Part shown: positions 28,451 to 37,720 of the stretch, in pieces
Layout: each line of letters opens with the position of its first letter
How positions within the stretch are numbered: the stretch's first letter is position 1
Notes under the pieces: generated by a model
Database searches by the model: none
Seen by the model: only the letters and a program-made list of their open reading frames with translations
What the model was told of the DNA's origin: nothing
NCBI GenBank assembly: GCA_963749825.1
Contig: CAVVOI010000012.1
Location: forward strand, 1,623,377-1,687,376
Direction of reading: 5' to 3'
Length of the DNA: 64,000 nucleotides
From: UBA11865 sp963749825
Lineage (GTDB): Bacteria > Chloroflexota > Anaerolineae > Promineifilales > Promineifilaceae
Translations under genes and position numbers: made by a program

Positions 28451-29278
28451 GTGTTCCAAGAATTTGACAAAGGGATAGGCATATTAGATTCGGGTGTGGG
28501 GGGGCTTTCCGTTCTACGCTATATCCGAGAACTATTGCCGGATGAAGACCTGCTGTATTTTGCAGACCAGGCCCATGTTCCTTATGGACCACGCCCAGCG
28601 GCCGAAATCATCGAATTTAGCGCTGAAATAACCCGGTTTTTGTTGGCCCAGGGGAACAAGATGATCGTTGTGGCCTGTAATACGGCATCGGCCGCGGCGC
28701 TTAATCATTTACGGCTTAATTTTCCAGAAGTGCCCTTCGTAGGTATGGAGCCCGCGGTAAAACCAGGTTCTAGGCAAACTCAGCAAGGAAAGATCGGAGT
28801 ATTGGCTACAGTCGGCACATTCGGCAGTTCAAGATACGCCAATCTAATGGCTCGTTATGCACAGGGCGTGGTGGCCTATGAGGATCCTTGCCCTGGCCTA
28901 GTCCAGCAGATTGAAGCTGGCCAGCTAGAAGGCGCAAAGACCGAGCAGATCCTGCATAAGGCCTTGGGACCCATGCTGGCTGTTGGCGTCGATACCGTGA
29001 TCCTCGGCTGCACGCATTATCCTTTCGTCCTGCCCCTAATCCAGCGAATAGCCGGACCAGATGTGGTCATCATCGACCCGGCACCGGCCGTCGCTCGCCA
29101 GGTAAAAAGAGTGCTCCAGAAGCCACAATTAGAGCAGCATCATTCAAAGGCCGGTACTGTACGCGCGTACACAACTGGTGATGCTGATCTTCTAGAGAGA
29201 TTGAGTTCCCAACTTCTCGAACAGCCCATTCCTACGACCGCCATTACTTGGAGCAAATCCCGGCTGCAGCCCGGCTGA
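28451..29278 (+). CDS. murI: Glutamate racemase
   Basis: Interconverts L- and D-glutamate to supply D-Glu for peptidoglycan. 275 residues. The start is GTG. The substrate loop GILDSGVGGLSV, the first catalytic Cys C76 in VACNTASA and the second C187 in LGCTHYPF are all present, with PYGPR before them. Presence of murI agrees with the M23 wall peptidase and suggests that this organism makes peptidoglycan. Confidence 0.97.
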   Translation: MFQEFDKGIGILDSGVGGLSVLRYIRELLPDEDLLYFADQAHVPYGPRPAAEIIEFSAEITRFLLAQGNKMIVVACNTASAAALNHLRLNFPEVPFVGMEPAVKPGSRQTQQGKIGVLATVGTFGSSRYANLMARYAQGVVAYEDPCPGLVQQIEAGQLEGAKTEQILHKALGPMLAVGVDTVILGCTHYPFVLPLIQRIAGPDVVIIDPAPAVARQVKRVLQKPQLEQHHSKAGTVRAYTTGDADLLERLSSQLLEQPIPTTAITWSKSRLQPG

Positions 29279-29366
29279 AACCGTTGTTTTTTCTGGTCGA
29301 TCTCTATACCTGTTAAAGACCACCGGGGTCGATTATTCAGGAGAAGATAAGTATAATCCGGGGTGC

Positions 29367-29786
29367 ATGCGACGAAACCCGGCGCGTTGGCGCGCCTTGG
29401 ATGCCCGTCTAGGACGGGAGATGGCCATCTGGGTAGTCACGGTGCGCGGTGATGGCCGCCCGCACATGGTACCCATATGGTTTATCTGGTTAGATAACCG
29501 GATTTATATTGCTACTGGAACTGACACCCAGAAGTTCGCCAACTTACGAGTCAATCAATCGGTATCCCTTGCCCTGCCCGATACCAATAACGTCCTGATT
29601 CTGGAAGGCGAAGCTCATGCTGCCGATCGGAAAACCACTGACAAGTTGGCCGAGTATTTTCATAACAAATATGAGTGGGATTTTCGTTTTGACGAAGATG
29701 CCGACTGGCGATTAGTTGAGATTACGCCGCTAAAGATCATGGCCTGGGGTGATGGTTATGAAGATGAGGGTATTAGGATCTGGTAA
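29367..29786 (+). CDS. Pyridoxamine 5'-phosphate oxidase (PPOX) family protein
   Basis: 139 residues with the split-barrel flavin-binding fold. Visible blocks are VTVRGDGRPHMVPIWF, IATGTDTQKFANL and the ending LKIMAWG. Short PPOX-class proteins bind FMN or F420 and reduce diverse substrates. The TDTQKFANL segment resembles F420-type members, but cofactor choice cannot be settled by eye. It stands alone between murI and clpC. Confidence 0.85.
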   Translation: MRRNPARWRALDARLGREMAIWVVTVRGDGRPHMVPIWFIWLDNRIYIATGTDTQKFANLRVNQSVSLALPDTNNVLILEGEAHAADRKTTDKLAEYFHNKYEWDFRFDEDADWRLVEITPLKIMAWGDGYEDEGIRIW

Positions 29787-30002
29787 CTAATACCTGGTAT
29801 CGTATCAATCTTATAGGAATCATACTCTAATCGATTATACTGAGTGCCATTTTGAACGATGGCCTATCTAAAAACAATAACTATTGAAGGCCGTTGCATT
29901 TTGAGATGTGACTGGTCTACAAGATCGTTTTTTGAAGCAGGCACTTTTTCAGTTGACGACTTATGAATTGTCGAAACTGAGAGGAAATACGAGGTTTAGC
30001 AA

Positions 30003-32486
30003 ATGCGATTCGACAGATTTACTGAGCGCGCCCAGGATGCGGCCGCTCGTGCTTATGAACTGGTCCAGCGTTACGGGCACACGCAAGTGGATACCGAACA
30101 TCTATTTCTGGCCTTGTTGGAACAATCTGATGGCGCTGTACCCCAACTTTTGGACCTACTAACCGTAGATGTGGCAGCCATGCAGGCTCGAGTTGATGAA
30201 GAACTCAGGTCAAGTCCAAAAGTGGCCGTTTATGGCGGCGGCGTCGGACAAATCTTTTATACGCCGCGCATCCGTACGGTTCTTGAATTAGCCCAGGGCG
30301 AGGCGAATCGTTTAAAGGATGAATTCATCTCCACTGAGCACATATTTCTGGCCATATTGAGCGAACGTAACACGCCGGCCGCGCGTATCTTGCAGGAATT
30401 CGCCGTTACCCGGGAACGGGTGCTAGAAGGCATCAAGAGCTTGCGGGGCGGCCAACGAGTGACCGACCGGCAATCGGAAAGTCGCTACCGCACCTTGGAT
30501 AAATATAGCCGCGACCTGACCCAGCTTGCCCTCGAAGGAAAGCTGGATCCGGTCATCGGCCGCGATCAGGAAATATTGCGGGTGATACAGGTGCTCAGCC
30601 GGCGGACAAAAAACAACCCGGTGCTCATCGGCGATGCCGGCGTTGGCAAAACAGCCATCGTCGAGGGCCTGGCCCAAAAGATCAACGAAAGTGATGTTCC
30701 GGAAAACCTTTTGAACAAACGCGTGGTATCCCTAGACCTGGGCGCCATGATCGCCGGCAGTCGATTCCGTGGAGAGTTTGAGGAACGATTAAAAGCGGCC
30801 ATGGAGGAGATTCAGCGCGCCCAGGGCGAGATCATCCTCTTCATCGACGAATTGCACACAGTCGTCGGCGCAGGCGCTGCTCAAGGCGCGATGGATGCCA
30901 GCAACATGATGAAACCGGCCCTGGCGCGGGGTGAGTTGCAATGTGTAGGCGCCACGACCATGGATGAATACCGGCAATATATTGAGCGCGATAGCGCCTT
31001 GGAACGCCGCTTTGCGCCGGTATTTGTCGATGAACCCTCGGTAGATGAAACCATTGAGATGTTGGTGGGCTTGAGGGATCGTTACGAAGCCCACCACCAG
31101 GTGACCTATGCCACTGAAGCCCTGGTGGCGGCAGCGAAACTTTCCGATCGCTATGTCAACGATCGCCAGCTACCTGACAAAGCCATCGACCTGATTGACG
31201 AGGCGGCAGCCAAATTGCGGGTCGCTTTGTACACCCTTCCACACGAACTGAAGGAGCTTAAAAAAGAAGTCGATCATCTCAAGCTTGAAGAGGAAGAAGC
31301 GCATACCGTTCGTGATTATGAACGGGCAGCGATCAAGCGGGCCGACCGGATTCGTTTCGAATCGGAGTTCGAAGAGAAGCGCAGCGCCTGGCAAACGGAA
31401 AATATGTTGGATGAAGTGGTAGACACGGACGATATCGCCGAAGTTATCGCCGCCTGGACCGGCATACCGGTCACCCAACTCATGGAAACGGAGGCTGAAA
31501 AGCTGCTGCAGATGGAAGAACGGCTGCACGAACGTATCGTGGGCCAGGAACAGGCCGTGGCTGCCCTTTCGGACGCCATCCGTAGAAGCCGCTCTGGCTT
31601 AAGCGACCCCCGCCGGCCGATTGGCTCCTTTATCTTCTTAGGCAGCTCCGGCGTCGGCAAAACAGAACTGGCCAAAGCTTTGGCCGATTTCATGTTTGAC
31701 GACGAAGATGCCCTGATCCGCGTGGACATGAGCGAATTTCGGGAGCAACATACCGTCAGCAGATTATTTGGCGCGCCTCCCGGCTATATCGGCTACGATC
31801 AAGGTGGCCAATTAACAGAACAAGTAAGGCGCCGGCCCTACAGCGTCGTCTTATTCGACGAGATTGAGAAAGCCCATCCTGATGTCTGGAATGCCTTGTT
31901 GCAGCTCCTGGACGACGGTCGGTTGACCGATGGACAGGGACGCACGGTAAACTTCCGCAACACCATCATCATCATGACCAGCAACGTAGGCACCGCCTTC
32001 GTCACCCGCTCGGGTGCGCTCGGCTTCGCCGGTATGCGCGATTCGCAGGAACAAGCCGACCATAAGCGAATTGAGGAATCGTTGAAAGACACCTTCCGCC
32101 CAGAGTTCCTGAACCGCATCGACGAGATCATCATCTTCCAGCCTTTATCACAGGAAGATGTGATTGAGATCGTCGAGCTCCAGATGAAAGAAGTCCGCAG
32201 CCGCCTCGAAGAGCATGGTCTGAAGATCGAATTGACCGCTGCAGCTGAAAGCTGGCTGGCCGAGCAAGGCTATGACCAGGATTTTGGCGCCCGGCCGTTA
32301 AAACGAGCCCTGCAACGCTATGTAGAAAGCCCGCTTTCTGTAAAGCTGCTCCAGGGGGAATTCAAAAAGGACGACCAAGTCCTCGTCGACGCAGAAGACA
32401 ACCAACTGGTATTCAAACATCAGAACGAAATTGCTGTCGAAGAGGTTGTTGATGGAGAATCGGTCGAAGAAGTAGCCGCCGGATAG
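30003..32486 (+). CDS. clpC: AAA+ unfoldase ClpC
   Basis: 827-residue double-ring-domain unfoldase that feeds proteins to ClpP. Two N-terminal Clp repeats (residues 1-145), Walker A1 GDAGVGKT (210-217), Walker B1 IILFIDE (277-283), a short coiled middle domain (about 405-465, as in ClpC, not the long ClpB propeller), Walker A2 GSSGVGKT (547-554), VVLFDEIEKAHPDVWN, and a C-terminal D2-small domain. An acidic Glu/Val-rich tail follows. No McsA/McsB or CtsR gene is adjacent and no CIRCE is visible upstream. A GAGAGGA ribosome site precedes the ATG. Confidence 0.95.
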   Translation: MRFDRFTERAQDAAARAYELVQRYGHTQVDTEHLFLALLEQSDGAVPQLLDLLTVDVAAMQARVDEELRSSPKVAVYGGGVGQIFYTPRIRTVLELAQGEANRLKDEFISTEHIFLAILSERNTPAARILQEFAVTRERVLEGIKSLRGGQRVTDRQSESRYRTLDKYSRDLTQLALEGKLDPVIGRDQEILRVIQVLSRRTKNNPVLIGDAGVGKTAIVEGLAQKINESDVPENLLNKRVVSLDLGAMIAGSRFRGEFEERLKAAMEEIQRAQGEIILFIDELHTVVGAGAAQGAMDASNMMKPALARGELQCVGATTMDEYRQYIERDSALERRFAPVFVDEPSVDETIEMLVGLRDRYEAHHQVTYATEALVAAAKLSDRYVNDRQLPDKAIDLIDEAAAKLRVALYTLPHELKELKKEVDHLKLEEEEAHTVRDYERAAIKRADRIRFESEFEEKRSAWQTENMLDEVVDTDDIAEVIAAWTGIPVTQLMETEAEKLLQMEERLHERIVGQEQAVAALSDAIRRSRSGLSDPRRPIGSFIFLGSSGVGKTELAKALADFMFDDEDALIRVDMSEFREQHTVSRLFGAPPGYIGYDQGGQLTEQVRRRPYSVVLFDEIEKAHPDVWNALLQLLDDGRLTDGQGRTVNFRNTIIIMTSNVGTAFVTRSGALGFAGMRDSQEQADHKRIEESLKDTFRPEFLNRIDEIIIFQPLSQEDVIEIVELQMKEVRSRLEEHGLKIELTAAAESWLAEQGYDQDFGARPLKRALQRYVESPLSVKLLQGEFKKDDQVLVDAEDNQLVFKHQNEIAVEEVVDGESVEEVAAG

Positions 32487-32519
32487 CGATATTTTGCCAA
32501 ACAGTCAGAATTGAATTCA

Positions 32520-32556
32520 AAAAGCCTTTCTCCTTAACGAGGAAGGCTTTTTTTTG
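32520..32556 (+). terminator. Terminator of clpC
   Basis: AAGCCTTTCTC pairs with GAGGAAGGCTT around a short loop and is followed by a run of eight T. It lies about 35 bases after the clpC stop. Confidence 0.92.
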
Positions 32557-32661
32557 TGTTCTTTGAAATTCGTTGCGCTTGCCAGCCAGGTCTGTCAATT
32601 ACTCGAGCAGAACGCGAAGTAGTTGAACAGTCAAAACAGAGCCCTGTTGAACCACTAGACC

Positions 32662-33534
32662 TTACTGAATCGCCTGAAGCATGACCTCGAGATTCGGTTC
32701 CCGGCCGGTCCATAGGGTAAAAGCCTGGGCGCCCTGGCGAACCAGCATGCCCAAACCGTTGCTAACCCGGCATCCGGCCGCCTTTGCTTGCCGCATGAAT
32801 CGGGTTTCGGCCGGGTTGTAGACCAGATCATAAACAAATGCTTTCGAAGGAAAGTTTAAACCATCGGGCCATGGAGAAGCTGAGACCTGTGGGGACAGGC
32901 CGACCGGCGTGCAGTTGACGATCAAAGAGATCGTCTTGATAAGTTCCCCTCGCTCATGGAGCGCCTCCAGTCCATGGGCGACTATCGTTCCATCCGGACA
33001 ATGTCTTGAAAGCTCGGCGGCGACATTCCAGGCCTGCTCTTGTCGCCTGGCAAAAAGATGGACGCGATTAGAAGCCATCGCCAATCCATAGGTTATCGCC
33101 CGGGCTGATCCGCCGGCGCCTAGAACCAGGCATTCTTTACCATGAATATTAAGATTTAGCGCCGCAAGATCGGCCATGAATCCAGACCAATCCGTATTGT
33201 AGCCAGTCAGACAAGCTGTGGCGGACCCGGTCCCGCCCTCGACGACGATGGTATTGACGGCGCCGATGGCTTTAGCAGCCGGGTCAATCTCGTCCAAAAA
33301 GGGCATAACCGCCTGTTTGTGGGGAATTGTGACGTTTAGGCCCCGAATACCGGCGGCGGGCAACTCTTTGAGAACCTTTACCAGGTCGGCCGGATGGACC
33401 GATATGGCTTTATAGACAAAATCCATATTCAAGTGAGCCGCGGCCGCGTTGTGCATAGCCGGGCTCATGCTGTGCCCGATGGGCCAGCCAATGAGCCCGG
33501 CAAGCATCGTCGATCCTGTTTCTTTTTCCAACAT
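32662..33534 (-). CDS. aroE: Shikimate dehydrogenase
   Basis: Reduces 3-dehydroshikimate to shikimate with NADPH. 290 residues. Substrate motifs GWPIGHSMSP (residues 16-25) and NVTIPHK with catalytic K73, N-T-D with catalytic D115, the nucleotide loop VLGAGGSARA (about 137-146), and the closing G-x-x-M-L-x-x-Q-G block are present. aroA lies 1.8 kb away on the same strand, but the Nudix and macro genes lie between on the other strand, so they are not one operon. Confidence 0.95.
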   Translation of the reverse strand: MLEKETGSTMLAGLIGWPIGHSMSPAMHNAAAAHLNMDFVYKAISVHPADLVKVLKELPAAGIRGLNVTIPHKQAVMPFLDEIDPAAKAIGAVNTIVVEGGTGSATACLTGYNTDWSGFMADLAALNLNIHGKECLVLGAGGSARAITYGLAMASNRVHLFARRQEQAWNVAAELSRHCPDGTIVAHGLEALHERGELIKTISLIVNCTPVGLSPQVSASPWPDGLNFPSKAFVYDLVYNPAETRFMRQAKAAGCRVSNGLGMLVRQGAQAFTLWTGREPNLEVMLQAIQ

Positions 33535-33667
33535 CTTGAGTACCCCTGCCGCCTAATTGTATAAAATTTAAGACTGGAATCTATTGATATATTGTTGAGC
33601 AGAAGGATAGCTTGATTTATACTGTTAGTGTACAAAGATACTTGCCAGTAACAAGGTGCCATAAAAG

Positions 33668-34249
33668 ATGAAAAAAGTTGAGATCATCAACAAAAAAAAG
33701 GTGTTTGACGAATTCTTCACGATCGATGAAGCGACATTGCGCTATGAGAAATTCAACGGTGAATTTAGCCCAATCGTCAAACGGCTGTCTTTCGAACGGG
33801 GCGATTCAGTTGCAGCCATTGTATTCAATAAAGATTCGCAGCGCGTCATCTTCGTTAACCAATTCAAGTATCCCGCTTTTGCCAAAGGCCAGGGCTGGCT
33901 CACGGAGACAGTTGCCGGCATGCTTGAAGAGGACGAAATACCCGAAGAAGCTATCGGCCGGGAGATGATAGAAGAAATCGGCTATGCCCCAACCTATCTG
34001 GAACATGTTAGCACTTTCTTCGTCTCGCCTGGCGGCACCTCGGAACGCATCATTCTCTACTATGCCGAGACCGATGAAGCCAACAAGCACAATGAAGGCG
34101 GCGGCGTAGCGACGGAAAATGAGGATATTCAGATGGTAACATATTCGTTACCCGAACTGTGGGCGGCGCTGGATTCAGGCAAGCTAGCCGACGCCAAGAC
34201 CATCATTGGCGCCATGTGGCTACGTCGCCGTTTAGAGGTAGCCAAATGA
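33668..34249 (+). CDS. Nudix hydrolase, ADP-ribose pyrophosphatase type
   Basis: 193 residues. The Nudix box begins at G84 and includes REMIEEIG at 98-105, matching G-x5-E-x7-R-E-U-x-E-E-x-G-U. The preceding V-N-Q-F-K-Y-P-A and the Pro/Gly-rich SPGGTSERI after the box resemble ADP-ribose or sugar-nucleotide pyrophosphatases. It would cleave ADP-ribose-like nucleotides to AMP and a sugar phosphate. Its stop overlaps the start of the macro-domain gene (ATGA), so the two products are almost certainly made together. Confidence 0.9.
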   Translation: MKKVEIINKKKVFDEFFTIDEATLRYEKFNGEFSPIVKRLSFERGDSVAAIVFNKDSQRVIFVNQFKYPAFAKGQGWLTETVAGMLEEDEIPEEAIGREMIEEIGYAPTYLEHVSTFFVSPGGTSERIILYYAETDEANKHNEGGGVATENEDIQMVTYSLPELWAALDSGKLADAKTIIGAMWLRRRLEVAK

Positions 34250-35298
34250 GTACGTTCGATATCGTTCTTCTTGTCGTGGCCGTTGCCTGCGGGATTGTGG
34301 CCCTAGCTCTGCACTTTTGGCAAACGCGGGGTGATGGAAAACAAGTGGAACAATCCAATCTCCTCAAGTGGTTCTTTTTCGCCCTGTTTGCATCGATGGT
34401 ACTCTTCCTATTCTTCCCTGCGAGCGGTGCTTCGGGAAGTTTGATAGGATTTGCTCTAACCGGTGCTGTGGCGGCTTTTTTTCTCATCTGGGTACTGGGC
34501 TCGAGAAGGGCAAACACGGCGGAAGAGATCGATGGTCTGAACAATCAGGTTAAGGAACTGGAAGCAAATGTTGTCGAATTGCAAAAGCAATTGGAAATCA
34601 GTGAAACTGGTGGACCAGTAGCGCAGGTTATTCCGACCTCCAAAGTCATCGAATATAAACTCAAAGATAAAAGGAGTAAGCGCGTTGGTCTGGTCACCGG
34701 CGATCTTCGAAAAACGGAGAATATCGCTGATGTGTGGGTCAACACAGAAAATACCAACATGCAGATGGCTCGCTTCCATGAGCGCTCAATCTCCGGCCTC
34801 ATCCGCTATCTGGGGGCAAAAAAGAACGAGGCCCTCGATATCGAACAAGATATCATCGCCGATGAATTGAGAGAGCAAACAGAAGGCTTTAGAAAAGTCC
34901 AGCCAGCTGCAACTTTCATCACCTCTTCAGGGGAATTAAAGACGACTCACGGCGTTAAGAAGATCATCCACGTGGCCTCGGTCAACGGAGAACCGGGACA
35001 AGGCTACCGACCGGTCAACGATATCGGGAATTGCATCAAACAGGTCCTAATCCGAGCAAATTCGGAGGAGTTAAAGGCTGATGAAATTGAGACGGTGTTG
35101 ATCCCCCTGCTGGGGGCCGGCAACGCCAAGGGTGATTTGGAAGACACCGCTAAATTATTAATTGAAGAAGCGATAAGCTTTATGGAATCAACGCCAAATA
35201 ACAATCTTGATGCGGTTTACTTCATCGTCCGCACAGACCTACAGCTAAATGCCTGCAAAGCCATATTGGACGGCTCTGATAAAGTGGTCAAGGCCTAG
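34246..35298 (+). CDS. Membrane-anchored macro-domain protein
   Basis: 350 residues from the ATG that overlaps the Nudix stop; longer in-frame starts lie inside the Nudix gene and are unlikely. Three transmembrane helices (about 5-25, 40-60, 62-85) are followed by a coiled coil (91-118) and a macro-like domain (about 145-345). Macro features are GLVTGDLRKTENIADVWVNT, with the usual N-x-x-N position altered to N-T-E-N, and VLIPLLGAGNAKGD, with a Gly-rich phosphate-binding loop. Macro domains bind ADP-ribose and derivatives. The pairing with a Nudix ADP-ribose enzyme points to an ADP-ribose-related function; signalling, repair or defence are all open. Confidence 0.8.
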   Translation: MSTFDIVLLVVAVACGIVALALHFWQTRGDGKQVEQSNLLKWFFFALFASMVLFLFFPASGASGSLIGFALTGAVAAFFLIWVLGSRRANTAEEIDGLNNQVKELEANVVELQKQLEISETGGPVAQVIPTSKVIEYKLKDKRSKRVGLVTGDLRKTENIADVWVNTENTNMQMARFHERSISGLIRYLGAKKNEALDIEQDIIADELREQTEGFRKVQPAATFITSSGELKTTHGVKKIIHVASVNGEPGQGYRPVNDIGNCIKQVLIRANSEELKADEIETVLIPLLGAGNAKGDLEDTAKLLIEEAISFMESTPNNNLDAVYFIVRTDLQLNACKAILDGSDKVVKA

Positions 35299-35369
35299 GC
35301 GAACGTAAATCATAAGTAGTGGGGCTGCAAAAATAGTTCAATAACGGCTGTAGAGGGGATTCGTTTCTC

Positions 35370-36699
35370 TTAGGATAACCATTCCAAATGCGCGCCAAGC
35401 TGAGAGAGTGTTTCGACAAAACCGGGGAAACTATCGGCTATGCAACTAGCATTCCGGATAGTGGTTGGACCGCTAGCCACGAGGCCGGCTACGGCCAAGG
35501 CCATGCCCAAGCGGTGATCGCCATAACTATCCACTTGTGCGCCGTTCAAGCGGGTAGGGCCGTTGACCGCAAAACCGTCGGCAAATTCTTCGATTTGGGC
35601 CCCCATTTTTCCCAGTTCGCCGGCCAATAAGGAGATCCGATCCACTTCCTTCACTCGTAATTCGGCTGCATCCCGCAGCTCACTCACTCCCGCAGCCTGG
35701 CTTGCCGCCACCGCCCACACCGGGAATTCGTCAATGGCCCGCACCACCACATCCCCACCTACGTCGGTGCTGTGCATCTCGTCAAAAGTAATTCCCATGT
35801 CGGCAACCGATTCGCCGCCGGTTAGACGTTCCTGGCTTGCTTCTATGCGAGCCCCCATGGTTGAGAGTATCTCGCACAGGCCAGAACGAGTTTGATTTTG
35901 GCCTACTCCTTGCACAATGATATTGGAATGGGGGACGATCATGGCCGCGACCAGGGGAAAGGCGGCCGAAGAAAGGTCGCCCGGTACGGTCAAATCCAGC
36001 GCTCTTAAAGATGAACTTTCTCCCGCGAACGGTTTTAAGGTGATCCAGGAGCCCTCGGTAACCAGGTTAGCGCCCATAGCTGAGAGCATCCGTTCCGTAT
36101 GGTCCCGGGCTGGGCCGGGTTGGTGGACGCGGGTTTCACCTTGAGCATACAGGCCAGCCAGTAAAATGGCACTTTTTACCTGGGCGCTGGCCACAGGCAT
36201 TTTATAATGGATGCCTTTCATAATCGCCGGCTGGATTTCCAAAGGCGCCCGACCCTTGTCTGCCTCGATATTGGCGCCCATCTGTCTTAAAGGTTCAATG
36301 ATCCGCTGCATCGGCCTTTTTCTGAGCTGCTGGCTACCGTCTAAGACGGAGGGAAAAGATTGGCCAGCCAAAAGTCCCGCCAATAATCGCATGCAAGTGC
36401 CGGCGTTGCGACAGTTGAGGGCCTGGATTGGTTGGCTAAGACCAAATAGCCCACTCCCCTCAATGGTGAGATCCCAGCTTCCAAGCGACTTTGTTGCCAA
36501 CTTGGACCTCGATTCCTAAGGCCTGGATGGCATCCAAGGTCGCTAATGTATCTCCGGCCGGTAACCAGTCCCAAATCTTGCTGGTTCCTCGGGCTATGGC
36601 CGCCAAAATGATCGCCCGGTGGCTAATGGACTTATCACCCGGCACCGTCACCATCCCAGACAGGGGTTTTGTTTGAGGATGAACTATGAGGGTGCTCAT
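35370..36699 (-). CDS. aroA: 5-enolpyruvylshikimate-3-phosphate synthase, frameshifted
   Basis: Sixth step of the shikimate pathway. The N-terminal piece (36699 to about 36482) has VPGDKSISHRAIILAAIA and GDTLAT; the rest (about 36484 to 35370) has NCRNAGTCMRLL, RDHTERML, EVDRIS and GDHRLGMA. Joined they give about 443 residues, full length. The frames separate near 36483-36484, in a short T/T (plus A/A) run; removing one base yields a continuous NKVAGSWDLTIEG. The cause is a one-base insertion or a base-calling error. Start is ATG at 36699. Confidence 0.93.
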
Positions 36700-36819
36700 A
36701 GGTTAATTATCGACCCAATCGAAGGTTCTGGCCAACTGTGCCCCTATCCAAAGATTGAGACACTGTTTCATCGATATAGGTAAATGGATGAGCCACTTGG
36801 TGGAACTTTCTTATTACAA

Positions 36820-37650
36820 TTACCTAAGGCGTTGTTGTAATTTTCGCATTCGTGTTGCCGCTTTTCGAACTAATTCATCGGTCCGGTTCGGGTCACTGCC
36901 AGCTACAGGTGGTCGACCTTTAATCTCAGCCTGGTCAAGCGCGTGATGGATGATCAGATGGCTCTGGCGACGTATGGAATCTTCTTCACTCGTCCCAGGA
37001 TATTTTTCCGCATCGGCAGCCACAGCTTGGGCCATTTTTTCTTTTAGATCGCCGATTTCATCTTGGGGCAAATAAGCAACGACGCTGCTGAATTCCAACC
37101 TATTCCTCACCGGCACAATTCTCGCCAGCAGCAAATCACCGGGTTGGACCGGACCGTGTCCGGCCGATTCATAAACCTCAACCTCTGAACCAGAGAAGAA
37201 ATCTCGCAATTCCAAATTCTGGTCTTTGTAGTCAATCAATTCGTATGCTGATGCGGGCTGGGCCGTCAGCCAATCGGTCAGAACCTGTTGCTGGTATTTT
37301 GAAAGTTCTTCATATCTATCTTCATAATAGAGGTCAATAAGCCTGGAACCATCTTCATCCTTATAATCGAAGACAAACCAATCGACGAAACGAAATGCCT
37401 CATTCTGGCTCATTTGTTCCGCATTCTCGATGGTATAGTGCCCATTCCAGTAGATTGAGATCGCCGAAGCGAAAGAAAGGGCGAAGCGTTCTTCCCGGGC
37501 AAACCTCAGAAAGTCTTGCCGAAACCACTTACCGGCTTCCTCTAATTTGCGGATCTCTTCATCGGCTTCCTTGTCAGCCGCCATATGACATTTTTTATAC
37601 TTTTCACCGCTCCCACAATAACAAGGATCATTACGACCAGGTTTTGACAT
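36820..37650 (-). CDS. SEC-C motif protein
   Basis: 276 residues. Residues about 4-20 carry a SEC-C zinc motif (RNDPCYCGSGEKYKKCH) like that at the C-terminus of SecA. The remainder is an acidic helical/beta region of unknown function, with a weak similarity in layout to other SEC-C-tagged proteins. I chose ATG 37650, which has GGAGG 5 bases upstream, over the longer frame starting with TTG. It is convergent with the next downstream gene on the plus strand side and not evidently operonic. Confidence 0.85.
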   Translation of the reverse strand: MSKPGRNDPCYCGSGEKYKKCHMAADKEADEEIRKLEEAGKWFRQDFLRFAREERFALSFASAISIYWNGHYTIENAEQMSQNEAFRFVDWFVFDYKDEDGSRLIDLYYEDRYEELSKYQQQVLTDWLTAQPASAYELIDYKDQNLELRDFFSGSEVEVYESAGHGPVQPGDLLLARIVPVRNRLEFSSVVAYLPQDEIGDLKEKMAQAVAADAEKYPGTSEEDSIRRQSHLIIHHALDQAEIKGRPPVAGSDPNRTDELVRKAATRMRKLQQRLR

Positions 37651-37720
37651 ACATGCCTCCAATCAGAATTGCTTTACCTATTATCTCAGATTCCTAGGCG
37701 GGTTATGTGTGACTTTGTTC

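Noticed and set aside
29787..30002. CIRCE or CtsR operator before clpC
   Set aside because: No TTAGCACTC-type or heptad direct repeat is present; only a weak CCAT/ATGG palindrome.
34159..34245. Longer start for the macro-domain protein
   Set aside because: It would be entirely inside the Nudix gene in another frame, and the ATG at 34,246 begins right at the first membrane helix.
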